From: Effrenium voratum
Lineage: Eukaryota > Sar > Dinophyceae > Suessiales > Symbiodiniaceae
Reading direction: 5' to 3'
Assembly (NCBI GenBank): GCA_963377175.1
Contig: CAUJNA010001002.1
Span: forward strand, 120,783-184,782
DNA: 64,000 nucleotides
A program made the translations under genes and the position numbers. A model generated the notes under the pieces. It was not told the DNA's origin and did no database searches. It worked only from the letters and a program-made list of their open reading frames with translations. Of this stretch, positions 42,578 through 54,010 are shown piece after piece (position 1 is the stretch's first letter; every line of letters starts with the position of its first letter).

Positions 42578-43862
42578 TTTCAAATTTGCATATCAGAATA
42601 TTGTTAATTGTTGATTCCCTCCGTTGGTTTCACAGGGAAAGCCTACTGGACGGATGTTTTTACTTTTTCCTGGGGACGTATTCGTACATGGAAGCAGGTC
42701 GTGGGCGGGTTCTGCGCGTTTTATCCAGACCTCCAGTGCGTTTTCTGTTTGTTTCCTGGTTCCCTAAGAAAAGACCCCTGCCCCGATTAAGTTTTAGAGG
42801 CGGCTTCGAGCCCTCCAGGAAATCAACGAGAAGGGGTGACTCGATTATTTTTCGACGGTTGCTGAGGTCTGGAGGTCTGGCCTGAGTTGACTCACGGGTT
42901 GCCATTCTGTGCAGTCACAACCCGAGTAGATAGTGGGTGCAGCCGCTTTTTAGAGTCTTTACATGATTGGGAGTAGAGCGTTTTAATGCCAGGTGTTGGT
43001 TATGACTCATTCTGACCACCCGCGGGTGTAATCGACTAAATCCGGCAATGTCTTTTGATTTTTTGGCTGTGTGCCCTTTGTTGGCTTGGGATTAAGGGAA
43101 TTCATACGGGAAGCCGTGAAAACGGGGGTTCAGCCCATCTTGAGACGCACATGTCTGAGATGAGGTGCTGAAGTGCCATTTTGAATACAGATGTGAGACC
43201 AGGACTTGCCAGAATCCCGTAGCATGTGCGGGAGGGCACCTGGAAGAAAAGGATTTGGTGCCATGTTAGTGGGAGGGAGGGTAACTATAATAACAATAAT
43301 GAGCATTGCCAAAACCGGGTTCTGGGGTGATCTCCATTCAACACCCCATCGTAGGGTGCAGTTTCGGTGCAACGATCCCAAATCGGCGCGAGACCATCGA
43401 GGCTCACGGTGCTCTTTGGTCTCGAAACCAGGGTTTTAGGTGGGTTCGAACGTATCTAATGTTTCCTTTCCGTGTTGATCCTTTTTCGGTCCTGGCAAAA
43501 AGCACGACACGTTTTTAGCGGGCTGCTGAAACAATTTTGGGTGCTTCCATTTGGAGACAAGCACGCATGTTTCTTCCACACTGCTATTGCACCACGGTGG
43601 TTTGCGGGAGGTCCGGGTTTCCCCTTCACCCTCAAGCACTAGGGCTTTGAATCCAAATCCAAACCACGACTCCAAACCACCACCTGAAGCTTGCCTGAGA
43701 AAACCCAAGTTCTCTATTGTTCACAACCAGGATGGTCAACTCCAAATCCAGGAAGTGGTTGACATCAAGTGGGTTTCAGACCTTGAGGTAGTGGTTGTTT
43801 CACTTTTCCCTCAAGAACTGGGCTTCAAAACCACATCCAAGCCAAAATATTTTTTTTGGGAC

Positions 43863-43976
43863 CATAGGCGTCCTTTTTGGTTGTTTTGGTCGAAAAAAGA
43901 TGGCCCTGGTTTACATGGTTTAATCATTTACCAGGGAAACCCATCTATTTCCAACCGAGAAGGACACCTATGTTTG
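43863..43976 (+). repeat. CATAGGYGTCC element, copy F7 with 8-bp TSD
   Basis: TIRs CATAGGCGTCCTTTTTGGTT and AACCGAGAAGGACACCTATG. TTTGGGAC directly precedes the left end and directly follows the right end. 114 bp. The 8-bp TSD suggests hAT-type mobilisation (inference). Confidence 0.92.
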
Positions 43977-44357
43977 GGACGCTTTCCCTTGGAGGTATCC
44001 AACTCTCCTGTTCAAGAGCCCATTTCACCATTTTGGGGTCCAGCAAAAATCTCCGGGGATCTGAAAACGGGCAGCCCTGTCTTGGCCAATCCAACTCCTG
44101 TGCCAAACAACCAATGAGAACCTCCCCCCCCTCGAACATTCTTTGTTTTGGGGCAACAGAATACTTCCCTCCCTCCCAGAGACCAACACATCCAAACCGC
44201 CCTCTCCAACTCCAAACCCGCCCTTTCCAACTCCAAACCGCCCACTCCAACTCCAAATCGCCCACTCCAACTCCCACCCGCGCCGACCCGGGCCGTCCTT
44301 TCTAATCGGAAGCGGAAGTCGGAAGTCGAAGAAGTCGAAAGTCGGGTCAGTCGATCG

Positions 44358-44432
44358 AGCGCACCCACCACCCACCACCCACCACCCACCCACCACCACC
44401 CACCCCCACCCACCACCCCCACAAGCGGATCG
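44358..44432 (+). repeat. (CCACCCA)n tract
   Basis: CACCCACCACCCACC-type units. The preceding CCAACTCCAAACCGCCC repeats (44180-44280) are also tandem. Confidence 0.95.
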
Positions 44433-44439
44433 GAAGTCG

Positions 44440-44570
44440 AAGCGGAACGGAAGCGAAGGCGTGGGGAAGTGGGACGCGGCGCTCTGCGCCTGCGCGGAGG
44501 CCGCGCAGCTGGCGCGGAAGCGGAACGAGAGGGCCACGGCGCCTGAGACGGAGGGGGGGGGGTTCGACGG
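44440..44570 (+). CDS. TPR-like internal exon
   Basis: The frame reads GKWDAALCACAEAAQLARKR, then NERATAPETEG. WDAALCACAEAAQLARKRNERATA has the TPR A-x2-AL-x-A-x-EAA-x-LA spacing. Upstream CCACAAG|CGG or GCGAAG|GCG could be the acceptor; a poly-G tract at 44558 ends the good sequence. GC is about 70%. Boundaries are approximate. Confidence 0.5.
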
Positions 44571-45920
44571 AGAGGGTTCGTCTCGGGTGTCTCGGGTCTC
44601 GGAAAAGGTCTCGCCCAGCTTTTGTCTTCTTCTTCTTTTGCGGAGTTGGTACCCCGTTTTTTTTTGGTGTTTAAGGGGAAAGGAAAGGAACTCGAGTTGG
44701 TACCCCGGCTTTTTAGTGGGTGTTGAGAGGGAAACCAAAGGAAACCCCAGCCTTTGGAGAAGCCTTTGGGAGGTTTTCGGGGGTTTAGCCAAGCTGTTTT
44801 GGGGGGGAGATGGGTGTCTTTGATAGGTGAACCTGGGATGGTTGGAGGGAAACTAAGAGGAAGCCGATACTTGCGGTGATGACCTTGTTTCCCCAACAGC
44901 TGAAAGCTATGGGGTCGATAGGCTCCGGAGTAGTTAGTTTGGGGCAGCTTTCAGAGGGTTCAACAGGAGGGTTCCGGGGTTCCGGGTCTGTTGGGGCTAT
45001 CACCTGGGCTTGTTTTGTGAATTGGTTGATGGGGAGAAAGTAATGCCGACCCTAGAACATCTTCCATGTTGAGAAACCTTTCCGAGGGTGTTTCCTTGTG
45101 AACTAAGCAGACGCCCCCCCCCAACAGTAGATACTTTTCTTTCTAAAAGGGAACTCACCTTGTGTTGGGAGGTTTCTTGCAATACCGTGGACGGACGAAA
45201 TCCACGTGCCAGGCAGTCCACCCTTCATCCACCAACACAAAAGAAAGTCCCCCATTTTGAGAAACCTCATTGTTGATTGCGTTTCCCTCTTCCATTCTTT
45301 CCCTGGTGGCGTGTAAAGTACTCGAAAATAATTAAGTAGTACCCTCCAACTACAAGGATTCCAATTGGCCTGTCTGTGCGCACTTGAGTACCGGACCATC
45401 CAGTCATGCTCTGGTAGTCTCTTGTTTTTATTCTTTTCTAAATTGTGCCCTGATTTCCCTCCACCAAACGACTCACCCAAGCCAGGGGGCACTTGACACG
45501 TTTTTTGCGGGGTGTCTCTCTTCCCTTATTTGGCTGTGGCTCAAAAACATGTGCCACAAATGGCGCCTTGGTAAATGGAAGCTGACTAAAACCTGCGTCT
45601 AGCTCTTCAATTCTGAGCCACTCCCATTTTAGTCTTGGCCCAAGAAGGTGTAGAGGTCTTTTTCGGCCCAAGAAGTCTGTGGAACAACCGCCAAGCCCGA
45701 CTCCCGAGTTAGGAGCTCCTCAGCCTTGGGCCGAAGACAAACAGAGAGGGCAACCAGGGCCATTTGTTGGTCCCACCAATATGATTATAATAGGTTTGCA
45801 TCGTTTATCCGGGGTGGACCCCAAGATTCTAAGATGATTAAAACGGTGTGTATGTTTATATATATATATATATGTATATATGTTTTGCCTCACTATAACT
45901 ACCCTTAAACCGCTGCACTA

Positions 45921-46111
45921 CTGTGGATGGTTTGGAAATCCAGACATCGCACCGCCCTTCAGACATTGGTGTCTGATTCGATTCCCCTGTAAATAGCAAC
46001 AAACGTTAGGGTGTCAACCTTGGTTTCAAAGTGTGTTTGTTTGCTACTTACAGGGGAATCATCAGACACCAGGGTTTCTTAGGTGGTGAAATGGATTTCG
46101 TCCATCTACAG
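45921..46111 (+). repeat. CTGTGGATGG element, composite copy C7 (191 bp)
   Basis: TA|CTGTGGATGG to CCATCTACAG|TA. Inside, GATTCCCCTGTAAATAGCAA and its inverse TTGCTACTTACAGGGGAATC both occur, so two half-elements face each other within one pair of ends. Confidence 0.85.
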
Positions 46112-46789
46112 TATGTGCCATGGTCTTTTAGACCGGTTCCTGTACGTGCAGCAAACGTTGGATGGTCAGCCACCTGGCAAGAATCCTTCATGACCATCCT
46201 GGCTGCTGTGCAGGGAACCATGCCCATAAACCAAGCAAGGAGTGTTGACCATGGCACAGAGAAGTGCGGGAGGGCGTCTTTTGCGGCGCCTTTGAGATTC
46301 TGTACGTTGTCCTTTGCTTCAACTGCCCGTGGAAGAACCGAATGGTCCGCACTAGAAAAAGGCCGGTGAAAAGAGTTGGGCAAAGCGACCCTTGTGAGCC
46401 AACTTTCTGTTGTCTTGCTTTTGCTGGTGCCTTGGCAATGCTGGTGCTGCAGTAAGAGGCAGGAGGCACGACAATGTCTTGGCAACGTGCCTTGGGAATG
46501 CAGCAGGCGCAACAAAATCGAGCTTCTGCTTTTCGCTTGGCGATGCTGGTGATGCAGCTGCACGCCCAAAAATGCAGTTTCCAGTGGCACACACGAAAGC
46601 GATTTATTTCAGCCCGCAACTCCGATCCTGCCTTTGTCGCTTTTTGTTTGCAACAGGTTTCCCTTTTAACAGTCAAGCTCCCAAACAGGGCGCCCTTCAT
46701 CCCAGGCCAACTTGTTAGGCATTTAGACTTTCAGAGTTTAGGAGGGAACCATGACCTATGCCACTAAATCAGTTTAAACTTTTTAGGGA

Positions 46790-46880
46790 TCACTTCCATT
46801 TGCTGAAAGGAATACTTGTTTATTTTCCCCCGTTGGTTTTAAAGTTGGAATCTATTTCACTACTGGACCTATTTGTTCTC
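46790..46880 (+). repeat. TTCCATTTGC element, copy D7
   Basis: CACTTCCATTTGCTGAAAGG, then CCCCGTTGGTTTTAAAG and CACTACTGGAC. The right side is not intact. Confidence 0.75.
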
Positions 46881-47079
46881 ATTTGTTCCGCTCGAACCAC
46901 CAAATGGAAGAAATCAATCCAGAATCAGTTTGAAGCTTTTCGGGATCAACAAGCCAGAAAATGCACCTTTCCGTTGCTTTGCGTTTTTCGTCCTCCCCCT
47001 TCCCACAGCCCCCCCCCCCCCCCACGTCCGACTTCCGGACACTTGCGCGCCAACGACTTGCGCGCCTTGGCGAGCCGAG

Positions 47080-47120
47080 GAATCTCGGGCCCTGGTGCTG
47101 AGCTCCGAGCTCCACTTCAG
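47080..47120 (+). CDS. Candidate short internal exon
   Basis: AGCCGAG|GAA gives ESRALVLSSELHF in phase 0, part of WRAEESRALVLSSELHFR. It is a helical, GC-rich island. The donor is unclear; a GA donor (CAG|GAAACC) is possible. Weak on its own. Confidence 0.25.
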
Positions 47121-47127
47121 GAAACCG

Positions 47128-47300
47128 ATTTTGAGCGGTTTTGGAGCGGTTTTTCAGCGGTTTTTCAGCGGTTTTTGAGCGGTGTTCAACGGTTTTTCAG
47201 TTGTTCAGCGGTTTTGGAGCGGTTTTTCAGTTGTTCAGCGGTTTTGGAGCGGTTTTGAGCGGTTTTTGAGTGGTTTTCAGCGGTTTTGAGCGGGTGCGGC
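47128..47300 (+). repeat. Degenerate GAGCGGTTTT tandem
   Basis: About fifteen loose 10-13 bp units of the type AGCGGTTTTTC or AGCGGTTTTGG. Confidence 0.9.
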
Positions 47301-47630
47301 GGCTTTGGGGGCTTTGGGGGCTTTGCGGTTCGGTGGGTTCAAAGGTTCGGCCTAACCGGTTGCGTGTCTTCCTGCTGGTTGCCCTTTTGTTTGAGGGGCC
47401 AACGCCAAAAGACAAAAACTCCGCATGGTTTGAGCCCCTGGTTCTTGTTCTAGGGGTAGCTTCCATTTCCATTCTGAAGGCATCCGAATCTCTTTCTAAG
47501 CCGCCCAACACCCTGGCGAAAACCCAAGCCGCCGGCAAGAAGGGGCAGCTGATGGCAAAAAGCGGGCGCTTTGAGCCAAGGAAGGACAGGCCAAGGCCAG
47601 ACGTATCGCGATCCCTTCCACTGACATAGC

Positions 47631-47765
47631 CCAGGTCCCCCAGCGAACGGTGCCCTGCTCCACAGAGACTTTTTGGGTTCGGAGGGTTCGGTTCCCCTAC
47701 TAAAACCGACGACGGGAGAAAGTTGGTACAAACTTATTCTAACCTCTCAAATCTGGAGGACCTTG
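47631..47765 (+). repeat. CTAGGTCC element, copy B8 with TAGC TSD
   Basis: TAGC|CCAGGTCCCCCAG to CTGGAGGACCTTG|TAGC. The terminal bases are mutated but the 4-bp TSD is intact. Confidence 0.85.
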
Positions 47766-48743
47766 TAGCACTTGTGAGAGAAATGGTACCTGGGAAGATC
47801 ATGTTACTATGGGAGGGACCTCGGTGCCAACCTAAGCCTTTGGGCTGTCTTAAAAAAAGTTTGGGCCCCAGGAGGTTTTCTGGGCGAAGAGGTGAAGGAC
47901 CTGTAAGGTGGACAAGCCTTCTGCCTAAGAAGTGGGTAGGTGTTTGTTGTTTTGAGGGTCCCCTTTTCACGAATTGGTATTACAGTGAAACCGCGATGGG
48001 GGAGCAAAAGCAAACACCATGGACCTCCCCTAGTTTGACACATACCCAAGTGGTGTCAAACAAGCTCCCCCCAAAAAAACACACTATGGACAGCGCAGGA
48101 AGATGAGTCTCCTCCTAGAATTGGTTGAAACGAACCATTTTTTAGGGCGGTTTTTCTGTTTTGAGAAACCTCCCAAAAAACACCCGCTTCCCCAAGCCCC
48201 GCCATTGCAGCTTCCCTGTACTTTGTGGTTTGGATGTTTTGACCTCCTACAACCAGGGCTTCAAATCCTAGCGATCCAAAGAATCCAAATCCAAATCACC
48301 AATCCAGACCAATTGGAGGGAAGCTGAACCACGTGTCTCCTTCTGGTATTGGTTGAAACAAACGTTTCTTCTCTTTTTTTCTCCTAATTTGGGGGGAAGG
48401 GGGGAGGGGACGTGTTGGTCCGCTGTGTTTGAGAAGCCTCCCAGAAACCTAGGCTTTCATTCTTTCCTGCCCTCATTTCAGCGGATGTGGCCATGGGTCA
48501 AAATCCAAAGCCCGTACTCCCAGTGAACATCCGATTTAATCCAACCACTGAAATAAAGCCTAAAATGGGAGGTGCACGGGGGGGGGGCCGCCGTTTTGAG
48601 AAGCCTCCCCAAAAACCCGCTTTTCCCCACGCCGAAACTGACAGGAAGAAGGACAACTCAGAAAACCCGAAAAAAAAGAACCTCCCAGAAAACCTCCGCA
48701 AAAAAAAACACCGAGCTTCCCCCTTCCCCGCCCTCCGCGCCAG

Positions 48744-48885
48744 GAAGAAGGACGTCATCCTGGCCAAGGAGGAGGCGGAGCGCGCTTGGCACTTGGCGCG
48801 GCGCAGCTTCCTCTGGGACCTGCGGAAGAGCGCGGAGCGCGCCATGCGGCGGGTGGGCAGCCAGATCACGCCGCCGGGCCCAGGG
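48744..48885 (+). CDS. TPR-like internal exon, long helix
   Basis: CGCGCCAG|GAAGAAG opens a frame that reads KKDVILAKEEAERAWHLARR, then SFLWDLRKSAERAMRRVGSQ. This is a continuous, strongly amphipathic Ala/Arg/Glu helix pair (AKEEAERAWHLARR, LRKSAERAMRR). Counting from 48745, donors at 48853 and 48886 both give whole codons (36 or 47), so the end phase is 0 either way. About 70% GC. It fits a TPR or other helical-repeat protein. Confidence 0.55.
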
Positions 48886-49082
48886 GTGGGTGGGGGGTTC
48901 GGGGCTCCCGGCCATCCGGCTCCCTAGTGGTTGGGGGTTTTCAGGGGTCAGGTTTTTTAGGCTTTCGGGTTTTTAGTGTTTAGTGGTAATTTCCACTTAC
49001 CATCCCCCTATTGGTTGGGTTTCCAGGGGTCATTTTTTCCAGGGGTCTGAACCAAACGGGTTGGTAATCTTTCGGGCCACCA

Positions 49083-49660
49083 AAATTTGGCGGTTCCCAG
49101 CCATCCGGTTCTTAGCATCTTAGCCTTTTAGTGTTTAGTGGTTGGGTTTCCGAATTCAACCCGCTAAAGTTCACTTAGCATCTTAGCCTTTGAGTGTTTA
49201 GTGGTTGGGTTTCCGAATTTAACCCGCTAAGAATCACGTAGCATCTTAGCCTTTTAGTGTTTAGTGGTTGGGTTTCCGAATTTAACCCGCTAAAGTTCAC
49301 TTAGCATCTTAGCCTTTGAGTGTTTAGTGGTTGGGTTTCCGAATTTAACCCACTAAAGTTCACTTAGCATCTTAGCCTTTTAGTGTTTAGTGGTTGGGTT
49401 TCCGAATCTAACCCACTAAAGTTCACTTAGCATCTTAGCCTTTGAGTGTTTAGTGGTTGGGTTTCCGAATTCAACCCACTAAAGTTCACTTAGCATCTTA
49501 GCCTTTTGGTGTCTAGTGGTTGGGTTTCCGAATTTAACCCGCTAAAGTTCACTTAGCATCTTAGCCTTTGAGTGTTTAGTGGTTGGGTTTCCGAATTTAA
49601 CCCACTAAAAGTTAAACTTTTAGCAAGTTCCCCTGCTGGGGACAGCCCAGTGGATGGCCC
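49083..49660 (+). repeat. Dispersed element H with a 63-bp satellite inside, 8 units
   Basis: CTTAGCATCT starts units at 49111, 49174, 49237, 49300, 49363, 49426, 49489 and 49552, an exact 63-bp period. Units contain TTTAGTGGTTGGGTTTCCGA and AACCCRCTAAAGTTCA, and TTTTAG/TTTGAG variants alternate in most units. The borders (CCAGCCATCCGGTTC and GACAGCCCAGTGGATGG) are those of single-unit elements at 53194 and 58745. Confidence 0.97.
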
Positions 49661-50643
49661 TCACACAACAAGGGTACCAAAAACCAAACAGGATGGCACC
49701 TCAACAAGGGGCTACCAGGAACCGAACAAAAACTGGGGGGGGGGAGGCGGGTTGGGGGTCATGCCGCCAGGAACCCAGCCCAAGGAACCAGCAAGGTCAC
49801 CGAGGCCTCTACAAGCAGTCAACCCTGGTTGACAGGCAACCTTTGGTGGTCTGGGAATCGCCCAAGAGCCAGCACCCCGGTTCACGGGGCCCCGGTTTAC
49901 AGGCAGGATATGCTTTGCTTTTTGCTGCTCCAATTCGATTGGTTAAATCAGGAACCCCTTCACTGGTGGTTTGGATTGGTGATTTACCGTGCTTCTTGTA
50001 GAGGGTAAGTGGGAAACCGGCTCGGAAGACCACCAAACCACCGATCCACCAACTGGGAGGAAGTTTATTAAATGGAATTGGTCCTCAACGATGAAGAAAT
50101 TTGCATTGGTTTCTCCATTGGAGGGTGTGGGTTGCACATTGGGAAAGGTCAAACTTCCGAAACCTGTCCAATCCGGGGCTCCTGTTGTTGCGCAAAGCTC
50201 TTATTTTAAAGGGACACCAAAGGGATACCACCCACTCTGGGTGCCCCTATTTACACAATATGTGATTCATCCACTTGTTGATCCTTGCTATTGTCACTTC
50301 TGTGAAACAACTTCAAGATATGTTAAGTCTTCTTTGCTACCAGACCCGCCGGTGGGAAGATATCCCTAAGGTTTATCCCCCCCCCAAAACAAAAAAAGAA
50401 AGAAGAAGCAAAAACAACAACAAAAACAATCTGCAACCCCTTCAAACCAATCAAAGGGGGGGGTCCCGAAAAGACATCCATTTGGCGCGCACGCTCACGC
50501 CTGTTGTTCAGGTATGAACCTGAGCCCTGAGACGCCTGGAGAGTTCGCTCGCCCTTAGAGGCGAGCGATTTTCGCCGCCGAGAGCGGCGAGCAAAGGATA
50601 CGTCGCACGGGACCCATTCGAGTGACGCCTGCGCTGTTTAGTT

Positions 50644-50755
50644 GGCTATGTGTCAAAACCCCGTACCCCCAGTGAACATCCCGCTCCTCACTAAAATAGG
50701 TTCTAAACTGGGTGGTGCTACCCCAAAATGGGATCCCATTGGTGTTGACCCACGG
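50644..50755 (+). repeat. GGCTGTGGGTCA element, CCAGTGAACATCC subfamily
   Basis: CTATGTGTCAAAACCCCGTA to GTGTTGACCCACGGCC. The interior CCCCAGTGAACATCC also occurs near 48522 and, inverted, near 10140. Confidence 0.65.
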
Positions 50756-50968
50756 CCAGTTCGCCAACAGCTGAAAGCTAAGGGGTCTCAGCCCAGATAA
50801 GGTTTGGGACCTCATGGGAGGGTTTTTGCTTGGTTTCCACGTTTATTTTGGATTGGTGGGAGCAGCCCTGGCCGCCGATGTCTGTTGTTTACAAGTGGGG
50901 TTGTAAACTTTTGAATAACGGGACTAACCACGAAGTTGATTTCGAGCATCAACGGTAGTTAGCAGAAT

Positions 50969-51255
50969 CTATGTCCCCCAGTAGTGCCCTTTTACCCCTT
51001 TTTTGGGGGCTACTAAGAATAGACTACCGAAAAAAAGGGTACCCTTATTCTAGCAGAAGGGGTCGTCCTGGGGGCTGCGTTTTTCCATGGAAAAGTGTGA
51101 AAAAGCTCGACTTTTCTACACTTTTGTACAAAAAGCAAAACCACAAGAATCTGAAAAACGCAGCCCCCATAAAACCAAAAAAACCTCGAGTTTTCCAAAA
51201 ACCCAAACAACCAAAATTGCAGGCCCTATGTCCCCAAGCTTGGACTGTTCTAACC
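50969..51255 (+). repeat. CTAGGTCC element B9, interrupted
   Basis: Left part CTATGTCCCCCAGTAGTGCC to ACCCTTATTCTAG at about 51055. The family string TTCTAACCTCTCTAG resumes at 51248. Between them lies a different inverted-repeat element (51070-51168) with flanking sequence. Confidence 0.75.
51070..51168 (+). repeat. Element with perfect 16-bp TIRs
   Basis: GGGGGCTGCGTTTTTC at 51070-51085 is exactly inverted at 51153-51168. 99 bp, no coding capacity. It also contains an inner GAAAAGTGTG/CACTTTTGTA imperfect inversion. Confidence 0.9.
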
Positions 51256-51974
51256 TCTCTAGGGTCATTGGAGCAACCCTCTTCGACATTTCCCTCCGTC
51301 CTCAACTTGACAACCACTGAACCGCGCCACTTTCATGGATCCAGCGCTGTTAACGACCAGCTGCAGGATGTAGCCCGGATAATTCCTCGTGGCCGGCTTG
51401 TGGCGAGCGGAAAAAGAAGCGCGACTTCTTTTGGGGGGTTGAACCCTGGTTTCTAAATAGCCCCTTCTTCTGATTTACCCAAGCGCCAAAATGAAATGGG
51501 CCATATGTCAATTCTTTCATGCCCCCCTAAGGTAGACGAAATACGAAACCGCGTCGTTCTTGTTTTTTTTGGTCACGCGGAATTGGGCCAGTTGAAAGTA
51601 GATGGCACAAGCCTCCCCATTTAGATTTCATCATCCCCTTTACACGTAACCGATCCCACTTTGGCATTCCGGTTCGGAGACAGACGCACATAACCCACCC
51701 CGTTTGTTTGAAAACCGACCATGATTGGGCACTTTTGCTGCCGCGAGGGTATATGGGCGTGTCCTGTTGTGGGGGGGAACACCCTAAAATTCGTGGTTTA
51801 CCTTTGGTTTCCCTTTAAAGCCCGCAAAAAGGCAGGGACCCTAAAAAACACACACACCCATGGAGAGGGCCTTGGTCCATTCCGCAAGTCTGCCCCGAGC
51901 TCAGGAGCAGCAAAAAGATGGAGACATCGCCTTGGGTCCTTTGGAAAGTCCTCGAGTCAGATAGTGCAAACGGG

Positions 51975-52060
51975 TCTTTTTTGGGTGGGTGGGTGGGTGG
52001 GTGGCTGGGTGGGTGGGTGGGTGGGTGGGTGGGTGGGTGGGCGGGTGGGTGGGCGGGTGG
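51975..52060 (+). repeat. (GGGT)n tract
   Basis: GGGTGGGTGGGT with a few C substitutions. Could form G-quadruplexes. Confidence 0.97.
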
Positions 52061-52535
52061 GACTCTGATCTTAAGCGAATCCCTAAGGTGAAGTGCTATG
52101 GATTCTACTTCGGTATCACAGAAAGAGCCAACCATTAGTACCATGCCTGGTTTCCTTCAAAGGCCTTCGGAAGCAGGTGGGTTCTCTATTTTTTTGACAA
52201 CCCCCTGGTGGTTGTTTTGCCAGCAACATTCAGAGAGCAGGGTTGCCAATGTCAGATTGGTGGAATCTCGCTTTTCTTCCCCATGGACAAAGGGCCCACA
52301 AGTGTCCAATGTTTGGTTCGATTTGCCAGCCGCAGTTTGCTTAGGCAAGTTTCCAACTGTACCAACTTTTCACCACCTGCGTCGCTTTGGTGCATTTTGC
52401 CAAGGGATGCTAGGACTTTCAAGTGTTTGCCAACTAGTGGGTTTCCGAAGAAACAAAAACGCCACTAAGAGTTAGTCACTTGTAGCAGGGCTTCGCAGAC
52501 TTCGCCACCGAGACTGGCGAAGCATAGCTTTCGAG

Positions 52536-52660
52536 GTGAAGTTGTGGGGCTGGCCGCGGCTCGCTCGCCTTCCGCAAGCCGAGGCGTGGCTCTGCTGTCC
52601 TCCGCGGCCTTCTGCGAAGGGCCCCGCCCCAACATCGCGAGGTGGGGCCTGCCCGGTTTG
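52536..52660 (+). other. GC-rich island, possible exon
   Basis: Open in two + frames (one reads GVALLSSAAFCEGPRPNIAR). Composition is like the exons, but no clear helix pattern or splice pair chooses a frame. Confidence 0.25.
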
Positions 52661-52664
52661 GGAC

Positions 52665-52780
52665 GTAGGTCCCCCAGTAGTGCCCTTCTCTCCCCTTTTC
52701 TTGGGGGAGGGTTCCCCTACTAAAATTGCCTACAGAAAAAAAGGGGTATCCTTATTCTGACCTCTCTACTGGAGAACATG
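52665..52780 (+). repeat. CTAGGTCC element, copy B10
   Basis: TAGGTCCCCCAGTAGTGCCC to CTACTGGAGAACATG. The interior is typical; the end is mutated. Confidence 0.85.
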
Positions 52781-53193
52781 CTGAGAGATGCAGGAAAGAG
52801 AAATGGAATGACCCCTGTCAACAATCCAACTTGTGGTGAGGGAATGAACCCTGTAAACAATTCCTGGTGAGGGCAGGACTCTTAGAAACAATCCCGCTGG
52901 TGTTCTTCCTTTCTGCGGGGACCGCAAAACGGCTCATTCCCACATTCCCTACCTAATGAGATATTAACGTTCGCTCAATAGGCTCCCATATAATCAAACC
53001 GAATATACTTTTTTGGGCGGTATGTTTCGAAAGGAGAAGCAAAAGGAAAGCCACCATTTTGCCCCCCCCCCCCTTGTGCCGCCTACACATTGACCCTTGA
53101 CGTTTTGTCAGCGAATGCTGTGTTGGGATTTGTTTTTGGGTAGTCGACGCTAGTCATGTGAGGTCTCTTAAGGATACCCAACTTGGTGGCGAA

Positions 53194-53312
53194 GCCAGCC
53201 ATTCGGTTCCTCAGCTTAGCCTTTTGGGGGGTAGTGGTGGTTTCCATTTAACCCACTAAAAGTTAAACCATTTAGAGGGGATTATCGGACAGCCCAGCCA
53301 ATGGATGGTAGC
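53194..53312 (+). repeat. Dispersed element H, single-unit copy
   Basis: CCAGCCATTCGGTTCCTCAG, then AACCCACTAAAAGTTAAACC and GACAGCCCAGCCAATGGATG. Same borders as 49083-49660 but one unit only. Confidence 0.8.
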
Positions 53313-53901
53313 TGCTTGGGCCAGGTTCTGTGGAGCATCGTGAAGCCCATTTGGAACACACACACACACACACCCACACACCCACCCGAGCACCGCCCAA
53401 AACCTATTGATGTTTGGTTCTACATGGCTAAGCTTCAATCTAGAACGATCAACACCAGCAGAATTCTGTGGACAAATAGAAACAACCTGAAAGATAGATG
53501 AACACACTTATATATATATATATATGTATAAGCAAACAAGACACGAAACACAGAACAACAAGGGTGGTTAGAACACATTCCAATGGCCGACTTTTCCGTT
53601 TGGCTTGCCCGGGGTCAAATCGAAAGCTTCCCGAAGCGCTTTCTTGGACCCGGAGCGCTTCTTGGATCTTGCGGTCGGTTCGATGACTGAAAATCTGAGT
53701 GACCACTTTTGGGGGGATGAGCATCAACAAACAATTATTTAGGGGATCAACAAAGAAATCTTCAGGGGATCAACAATATATTATTGAGACCTAGTCTTCT
53801 CCCTTTTAGGTCGTTGGCATATGGTCTTGCGGGGTTGCGACCTCATCCGCGAGAATATTTGGCCTTCTCCGCTGGGGACCTGTTGGCCGTACACATTTTG
53901 C

Positions 53902-54010
53902 CTAGGTCCTCCAGATTTGCGAGGTTGCAGGTCAGGGTACCAACTTTTTTCTGTAGTCTATTTTAGTAGGGGAACCCTCCCAACCAAAAAAGGGGTGAGA
54001 AAGGGCTCTA
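53902..54010 (-). repeat. CTAGGTCC element, copy B11, reverse orientation
   Basis: CTAGGTCCTCCAGATTTGCG, then GGTACCAACTTTTTTCTGTA and TAGTAGGGGAACCCTCC are the reverse complement of the usual order. It is the only clearly inverted copy of this family in the window. Confidence 0.85.

Noticed and set aside
43945..44896. Minus-strand frames of up to 294 codons
   Set aside because: They arise from CCAACTCC and CCACC repeats read in antisense, opposite the better-supported + strand exon at 44440-44570.
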